A DNA stretch of 64,000 bases from Pinus tabuliformis (lineage: Eukaryota > Streptophyta > Pinopsida > Pinales > Pinaceae). Below the pieces are notes generated by a model. The model worked only from the letters and a program-made list of their open reading frames with translations, made no database searches and was not told the DNA's origin. Shown piece after piece: positions 58,143-64,000 of the stretch (position 1 is its first letter; each line of letters begins with the position of its first letter). Both the position numbers and the translations under genes were made by a program. Location of the stretch: assembly GCA_031772625.1 (NCBI GenBank), contig CM062810.1, positions 708,525,584-708,589,583 of the forward strand. Direction: 5' to 3'.

Positions 58143-58994
58143 TTAGCCAAACGAGGAGTGGTATTCCCAACAAGCCCAACTTGTGGGTATGTTTCTAATC
58201 GGGGTATGATGCCAACTAGGGTTAACATCTCTGACCCTTTGGGTGATAGATAAGGGAGAAAAATCTACGACCCTATTTTCCAGAGATCCCTCAACCCCAG
58301 GATACCTCCATCTCAATTCCTCACCATGGGAGCTCAGACAAGGGGGAAGAGTTAACTTATGTTCTCGATTAGTCCTGCTCTCTGTAAATAAGAAACATAT
58401 CATTGTGCTCATATCTAGTACCATCTTAAACAACTCACTGAAGAGTTCAATCATAATGTATCAATAGCAATAGTCTCTTGTTCATGCAAGAAATCAAATC
58501 AAATATTATATTAGAACAAATATATATCACAAAAAGGATACCTTATTCATCCTCCCTCTCACGGAGGTGGAAACCACAAGCCTAAGCTTGTTCCATACAA
58601 TTTCACTATCTCAATATATGAATATATCTCAGTCCCAATGATATACAAGATTTTCTTCCAATTGGATCCCACTCGTTATTATCGCAATGTATCCCTAACA
58701 TATCCAGAACCTGCTCAAACAACTCTCCAAAGAGCTTCTTCAACCTGCCTCAAAACTAGTCATGCCAACAACATCATACTCAACCTCGATCGTGCTTAAA
58801 ACTATGTACTTCTCATCCAAGAATATCATGGTAGATATCATACTAAGGCAACGCCCATATGTGCTCACCTTATCAATATTCATCCCAAACAATATCAGTA
58901 CATTCATGCAGTCACATATCATAGGAATAATATCCCATATCAAAAAGTGATCGTCCCATGAAAATATCTTGAAGTGTGCTTGGCGGAAATGCAA
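58143..58994 (-). pseudogene. Copia RNase H remnant, scrambled
   Basis: On the minus strand EKYIVLSTIEVEYDVVGMTS followed by FEAG corresponds to copia RNase H (family LSTAEAEY.A...S.EA), and nearby a leucine-rich KLFGELFEQVLDM-type stretch continues. A second similar stretch (IELFSELFKMVLDMSTM) occurs at the start of the 58143-58454 frame, suggesting an internal duplication. It precedes the PPT at 57492 in minus order, as a copia element requires. Stops are present and it is not functional. Confidence 0.6.
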
Positions 58995-59043
58995 TGTGTA
59001 TGAAGTGGCTCAATCATAAATTAACTCAAATTGTTCTATGCAA

Positions 59044-59046
<3 letters not shown>

Positions 59047-59134
<88 letters not shown>
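59047..59134. repeat. (AT)44 microsatellite
   Basis: A pure run of 44 AT dinucleotides, 88 bases, preceded by CAAAAC and followed by GGATGGG. It makes the false alternating Tyr-Ile frame seen on the plus strand. Confidence 0.98.
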
Positions 59135-59136
<2 letters not shown>

Positions 59137-59479
59137 ATGGGTGTTCACATGGAACATCAATGCTTCAATCAAATATCGGTTGCCTAGTAAGGTTCAATAA
59201 TATCTCTTCATAACTTCTTGAAATTCAATCAGAATGTCCAAGGATTTGCATTTCCACTTTCCAAAACCTATTTAATAGCTTCAAGATATATTAATTCATC
59301 ATACCATGGTTCTTCTTCTTAAACTTTAGAGGTAAGATCATCTTACTTTGATCATAAAAGGCTCATTACCTTTCAAGAATAAACCATTAGTGTATAAAAC
59401 CAAATTCAAAGTCATACCTTGGTCCACTTTTGAAGTGGAGGTTTGGATTGGCACCTCCTAGATTTATGAGGTAACTATC

Positions 59480-59570
59480 AATGCAGACATACCAGGATTA
59501 GGAATCTTGCTTCATATAATGTCTTCTACAAACATAGCACTTGACCAAACCAATATTCTCATCCTTACAG
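59480..59570 (-). pseudogene. Possible copia Gag zinc-knuckle remnant
   Basis: The minus strand reads VKCYVCRRHYMKQDS, which resembles VKCFxCGxxGHxxxxC with residues lost and the final cysteine changed. Its position upstream (in minus order) of the RNase H remnant and PPT would fit the Gag of the same element, but the resemblance is short. Confidence 0.3.
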
Positions 59571-59579
59571 AAATCAATA

Positions 59580-61690
59580 GTGTGAAATTGAATCAACTAA
59601 GTTAGCTTATCAAGTTTTAGATGCCAAATCAAAACTAATATCATTATCATTAAAGTTTTTTTCAATATCACTGTGACAAACTCTTCAGACCAAGTATCAG
59701 GTAGAGATCACATCCAAATACCAAGTCACGACTTCATCTATTGTCATGTCAAAAAATTGTTATTTAAGCAATATCAAATTCCATCATAATCATAATATGA
59801 ATTATTTATGTCACTAGATGCAAATGCATATACCAAGGATAAGTCATGCTTGTTTAATGCAAATTCATAGACCAAGAATAAGTCACGATTGTTTATGCTT
59901 CAACCAATGTTTCAAAGCCAATGATTCCAATGTAGAATCTCTATTGAATACCAATATTAGTCACTTAATTTCATTATGCCCACATAGCACTATCATCAAG
60001 GAAAATCATCAATTATCAAGTCAAAACCCTAATTTGTTATCACAGTGAGTTCAATTAATCCATAACCCAAAACATATCTATGAACCATCAAGCATCATGT
60101 CAAATTTCTAAGGCATCATCAATCATCCAATCCAGCTAAGAAGTCAATAAGCCAAATCATGTCAATCCCTTGCAAATATTATCAATCACTATCATATACT
60201 AGCTTCAATGATCAAATCAAAATAACATACTAATATGCATATTCTGGTCCCCTGCAAACATAAGTTTAGTCAACACATTCACATTCTCTATAGTAAAACA
60301 TTCAAACTTCCCTGCTCATAAGACTTTCAATTGTCTACTCCATATCTATAGGACATTCATACTCCATGTGCACTTTTGGTTTCATGCATGAGGCTTCATA
60401 TTTTGTGACCTGGTGGCCCAAACGCATCCATAGACCTTCTTCTGTGCGGTTGTGAGGCTTATAACCACACTGATAAGATTTATTCTATGTGGTTGGGGCT
60501 TAAACTAAGGGAAACCCTCTCTTCTCAGACCAAAATTTGTTGTAGATAAACAATATCATATATTTGTATGTTTATGTCATAAATCTTACTTCAACAATAA
60601 ATAAACTTCTATACATTTAATGCAAATGATAATATTGTATGGATCTTATGGAGAGTTTCTCCCTCTGAATGGGAAGCCACTTCAGTCATCATCATTCAAA
60701 ACATCAATATGTCTATTGTAATAGTGTCATGCATCAAAAAAATATTATATCATGAGATCACACTATATCAGGTTCTAACACATATTCATCATGGTCATAA
60801 TATGTCAACATTAGCTACTTAATCATCACATATGAACATGACATCAAACTTTCATCAAGGATTAAAGTCATATGATTATGGTAGATGGCAGGAGTATCAT
60901 CATACTTTAAGGATCATAATCACTACATTAATTATTTTACATTTATTCAATCGTTAAGTTAGGGCATCTAGATTTATCACATTGTCCAATTTACTAAGCT
61001 TATCAAAATCTAAACAAGGTCGACAACAAGATCCTGAATATCAATATTATTGTTACACTTTCATCATCAGGGTTACCATGCTTATCAAAAGCATTAAAAA
61101 TAGTGTCAAGATCAATGAATCTAGGAAACTCATCATGTCTGAGATGTGAGATGCTTTTCCAAACATCAAGTATACCAATACATCAAAAATCAATGTTTCT
61201 AAGTAGTTTTACCATGACTCAATACCAAGTGCACCATCTCATCATAAGTACCATGAATCAAACTTAGTTTCTGTTGTAGTTTCTGCAATGCCCTCCAAAA
61301 TGTTGGCTTACACTCAAATTTTGAAGCCTTCCTTGGTCTTTTCATTTGTTGTTGCAAACACTAGAGCTCATTTCATGAGATTTCTCAAAGTTCTTTGGTC
61401 CCTTTTGCATGTTGGATTAATTGTCGTCTTTTCACGTGTTTAACTGTCATAGAATGTTTGAAAGACTTTCCTAATAGTTTCGAAGGTCAGTCTTTGTGTA
61501 TTTGAGTTATCCCAACCATGTAAACATTTGTCACATCCATACACAAAGTCTTGAGCACTATCGCACAAGTGTCATCACGATCGTCTTAAAGTCTATCTTA
61601 AGTGTCACACTTGTCATATTTTGTCATGAGACAGTCACACAGATGGGAATGCTTTGTTTGTGTGTTTTAATGATCTATGTTGTCGTGTTA
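59580..61690. other. No recognised gene
   Basis: AT-rich, with many ATCAT/CAATATCA-type simple stretches and a short repeated block ATAGACCAAGRATAAGTCA (59818-59890). No LTR end, PBS or domain could be named. Confidence 0.4.
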
Positions 61691-61751
61691 TCAAAGTATT
61701 TTAAGGTGTGATCATAGTTAAGGTTCATCACAAGTCTATCTCCCATCCCGT

Positions 61752-61938
61752 ACTTATCCATTTTCGAAAAATCTTCCCCACCGGGTTGCAGCGGGGCTAT
61801 TGAATTTTGGTTTATGTTGGTACACCTTTGACAGACCGGACACTTACAGGCATAAGAATGGACATCTATGAATAATGTGGGCTAGTAGAAGCCAACCCAC
61901 ATAACCTTATGTGTTGTGGTGTTTCCTGTAAAGTGTCC
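61752..61938 (-). pseudogene. Gypsy integrase zinc-binding (H2C2) fragment
   Basis: The minus strand reads GHFTGNTTTHKVMWVGFY, stop, PTLFIDVHSYACKCPVCQRC and then PLQPGGEDF. This is the HHCC zinc domain that begins gypsy integrases; both histidines and the CPVC pair are kept. It is interrupted by one stop and truncated at 61938 by the LTR insertion at 61944. The integrase catalytic core is not readable in the lower coordinates. Confidence 0.8.
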
Positions 61939-61943
61939 CTTGG

Positions 61944-62916
61944 TGTTGGGAACAGGTTCCCCCAAGAGCTAGTTTTGGGGCTAAAAGCCCATGTTTTGGG
62001 GCAGAAGGCCCAAATTTTGTAATAAATATGTAAAGCCTCCACATTTTGTGATCGCAGAGCATGAAGAAGTCAAAGGGTTGTCTGCCCTTGATTTGTGAAG
62101 TCTCATGTTAGTTGTAAAGATTTACCCATGGTCCACGAACCATGGGATTGTATAAAAAGGGAGTCTTAAAAGAGTCTAAGGGGGTAGAAGTAAGAAGGAT
62201 TTCGGGTTAAGAAGTTCTAAGTGTTCTTGGGTCTTAATGTAGGTAAAGGATTTGTAGCTGAGTGCACAAAGGACTAGGGTGGAAGTCCGCAGCTTAGTGG
62301 GCGGACCCCTGCAGTCGTGTGCACAGGGTGGATCGAGTTTGTACGAAACTTGAGATATCAATAAAGAGAAGTATTTTGCAAATCACTGTGTATTTTGTCT
62401 CTGTTAAATGCATCTGATTATATTATGATACGATCTGGGTTTAAATTATAATTCTTATTTAATGTGCAAATGTATTTGATTATATTTGTTAAATGAATGC
62501 AAGCAAGAATAAGGATTACGTGAAGGTAGCTGTAAATGCATGGTAGGTTAGGTAACACTTAAGATAACTTGGGGACTTATACAGTAATGCAGTCATAGAG
62601 GGGCGTAAGTGCTTGGACCTTGGGTTAGGGCTGTGCGAAGATCAGTTGGGTACCATTGCAGAGGTACTAAATGACGGGGGAGAAGGAACATCGATAAGCT
62701 CTAAAATCTTATCGATTTGCATGAAGGCAGGATCAGGAAGTATAGATCGACATCATGACCATCTCAGGGTGCAGAAGCTTGGTTCCTGCATCCCCCATAC
62801 TGCTTCGGGTGAGACTTCAGTTCGTGCTCCATGGGCTGATGCATAAAGGGCCAGTAGCGTAGGGATTTGCTTGGCTAACTAACGCTGAACCTGGGTCAAG
62901 GCCCCTTAAGCCAACA
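61944..62916 (+). repeat. 5' LTR of gypsy element running out of the window
   Basis: TGTTGGGAAC..CCTTAAGCCAACA has six-base mirrored ends. It has a TATA motif (TGTATAAAAAGGG, 62151) and a poly(A) signal (CAATAAAG, 62357). The PBS follows at 62919. The left flank CTTGG (61939-61943) should recur at the far end outside the window. Confidence 0.88.
62151..62163 (+). promoter_or_regulatory. TATA box in gypsy LTR
   Basis: TGTATAAAAAGGG lies 207 bases into the LTR, with AATAAAG about 205 bases further, the usual order of U3/R signals. Confidence 0.6.
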
Positions 62917-62918
62917 AA

Positions 62919-62937
62919 TGGTTCCGTTGTCGGGATC
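62919..62937 (+). other. Primer-binding site, Asp-tRNA-like
   Basis: TGGTTCCGTTGTCGGGATC differs at a few positions from TGGCGCCGTTGYCGGGGA, the PBS used by Athila/Tat-type gypsy elements. It starts two bases after the LTR. Confidence 0.6.
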
Positions 62938-63056
62938 GGGATCTGCATGAGAGATGTGTGATGTCATATCATTGGAATCCAACTAAGAAAGAAATTGAAA
63001 CCTGGTTGGATAGAAAGATCCATGAATTCACGGCGCAAGAAAACAAGAATCCGTGA

Positions 63057-63999
63057 TTGACGAAAGAACAATGGTTGGACAAATACCTGTACACAGAAAT
63101 ACACAAAATCTTCTTATGTTCCTTCCCAATTGAGTTATATGAGTGGATCGCGAAGTTGGCAGATGGTCAAGGAAGGTGGAGGCTTGACAAGCCAATTGTT
63201 TGGACACTGGAGCTAGTAAGGAGGTTAGAAGCTTTTGAAGATAAGATCACGTGCGCTGTGGACCATTGGATTGACCGCATCATAGGAGGATTTGTGACCG
63301 CATTCGTGGTCGATACCTCTATTTACAGTGAAGCAGAGTGCTACTTATTTAAAGGACTGCGAGGTAAGTATTTAAAATCATTAAATACTTGGATTAAGAT
63401 GCTCTTGTGTGAAAAACGGGTTATGCGGTTACCTTGATGTTTGGAGCTACACGAAGTGGAAAACCTTTTAGGGATGGAGGAAGAAAAGGTCTTGAGTATA
63501 GCCCACTGATCAGACCCCCTTTAAGTGACGATGAAGGAACACCGCAAATTTCTCCCCTAAGCACTAGTCAGTTGATAAGACAAGGGTTCCTGTGAATACC
63601 TACACTACCTCCACCCTCATCACATCCATCCACACCACCTCCATCCTCACCTCCATTGCTCACCCCATCACCCACACCACCACCACCTCCACTGTTCAAT
63701 ATGGTGAACTCTGTAAAACTACCTGTATTCAAGGGCATAGGGAATGAGGACCCAGACCAATTTTGGTTCATCATAAAGGCTGTATGGGAAGCTCAGGGCG
63801 TCGTAGATGATCACATGAAGAAGGTGATGTTGGTTAGTGCTTTTCACGATCACGCGCTAACCTGGTACATCAAGTACTCTAATGACAACTAGGCAGCTAC
63901 ATTGGCAGAGATCCAGACTGCGCTGAATAAAGAATTTAGTAGGCCTAAGTCTGAAGCGCAGTCAATTGTGGGATTCAAGGAAATCATGATGAAACTAGG
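63057..63999 (+). pseudogene. Gypsy Gag region, cut by window edge
   Basis: Two frames are seen. 63057-63437 (126 codons, WLDKYLYTEIHKIFL near the start) is an unrecognised leader frame. From 63656 comes a proline-rich start, then a Gag domain: SVKLPVFKGIGNEDPDQFWF, HDHALTWYIKY and, after a stop at 63892, AEIQTALNKEFSRPKSEAQS. This is the plant gypsy retrotrans_gag layout. The two frames are offset, and the second has at least one stop, so this copy is already damaged. It continues past 63999. Confidence 0.75.
63593..63700 (+). repeat. CCA/CAC-rich simple stretch
   Basis: CACCACCTCCATCC-type triplets encode the proline-rich N-terminal part of the Gag frame. It is low-complexity DNA and not an independent feature. 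Confidence 0.7.
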
Positions 64000-64000
64000 T

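Noticed and set aside
59031-59213. Long Tyr-Ile alternating frame
   Set aside because: It is the translated AT microsatellite.
1-63999. CRISPR arrays, bacterial operons, endogenous pararetrovirus
   Set aside because: No regularly spaced direct repeats with unique spacers, no ribosome-binding-site-led gene strings, and no movement-protein or coat-protein signature were seen. All RT fragments read as Ty1/copia or Ty3/gypsy.

Overview
This window is plant nuclear DNA made almost entirely of transposable elements. I found no complete host gene, no rRNA or tRNA gene and no CRISPR array. LTR retrotransposons with initiator-Met-type primer-binding sites (TGGTATCA...) dominate. There are also a LINE ORF1 fossil, a hAT transposase fossil, a TRIM and two foldback/MITE-like elements. 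Low gene density, long decayed LTRs and deep nesting point to a large seed-plant genome, perhaps a gymnosperm. The species-level call is inference.

Layout. 1-1050 is the end of a copia LTR (family A, minus). 2703-7035 is a cluster of related copia LTRs around a decayed minus-strand RT/RNase H, ending in two LTR fragments set head to head. 7239-10878 holds a small hairpin, two foldback elements (7444-7737, 8395-8744) and the gag, PBS and long LTR of a minus-strand gypsy element. 10879-14013 is largely unexplained.

14014-42900 is one Ty3/gypsy chromovirus (element C) swollen to 28.9 kb by nested insertions. Its 3.7-kb LTRs carry a 39-bp minisatellite and it is bounded by AACAT/AACAC. Its 5' LTR holds a solo LTR F (14556-16313, TSD GAAAA), a solo copia LTR B (16363-17295) and copia D (17885-32213, TSD GTATA). 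Copia A (18309-25972, minus strand, TSD AGTT) sits inside D's 5' LTR. Gypsy-derived element E (21726-25089, TSD AACAT) sits inside A's 5' LTR. The order of insertion is therefore C, then D, then A, then E.

Element E is the most notable object. Its two 645-bp LTRs look identical, its PBS, PPT and TSD are intact, and it carries one open 673-codon frame. That frame joins Gag and an aspartic protease directly to the C-terminal GPY/F part of an integrase. RT, RNase H and the integrase catalytic core have been removed in frame. It looks like a young non-autonomous element that would need enzymes from a partner.

42906-61938 is a graveyard: hAT and copia pol fossils, a 342-bp TRIM (46652-46993), a copia LTR with PBS (48634-49432), a DUF4283-type LINE ORF1 (51526-52480), a gypsy PPT/LTR edge (54331), a minus-strand copia with a 244-bp duplication in its LTR (about 56.6-59.6 kb), an 88-bp AT microsatellite and a gypsy integrase fragment. 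61944 to the window end is the 5' LTR, PBS and gag of another gypsy element that continues past the edge. Boundaries were read by eye from repeats, TG...CA ends, PBS/PPT and duplications; no search was run.
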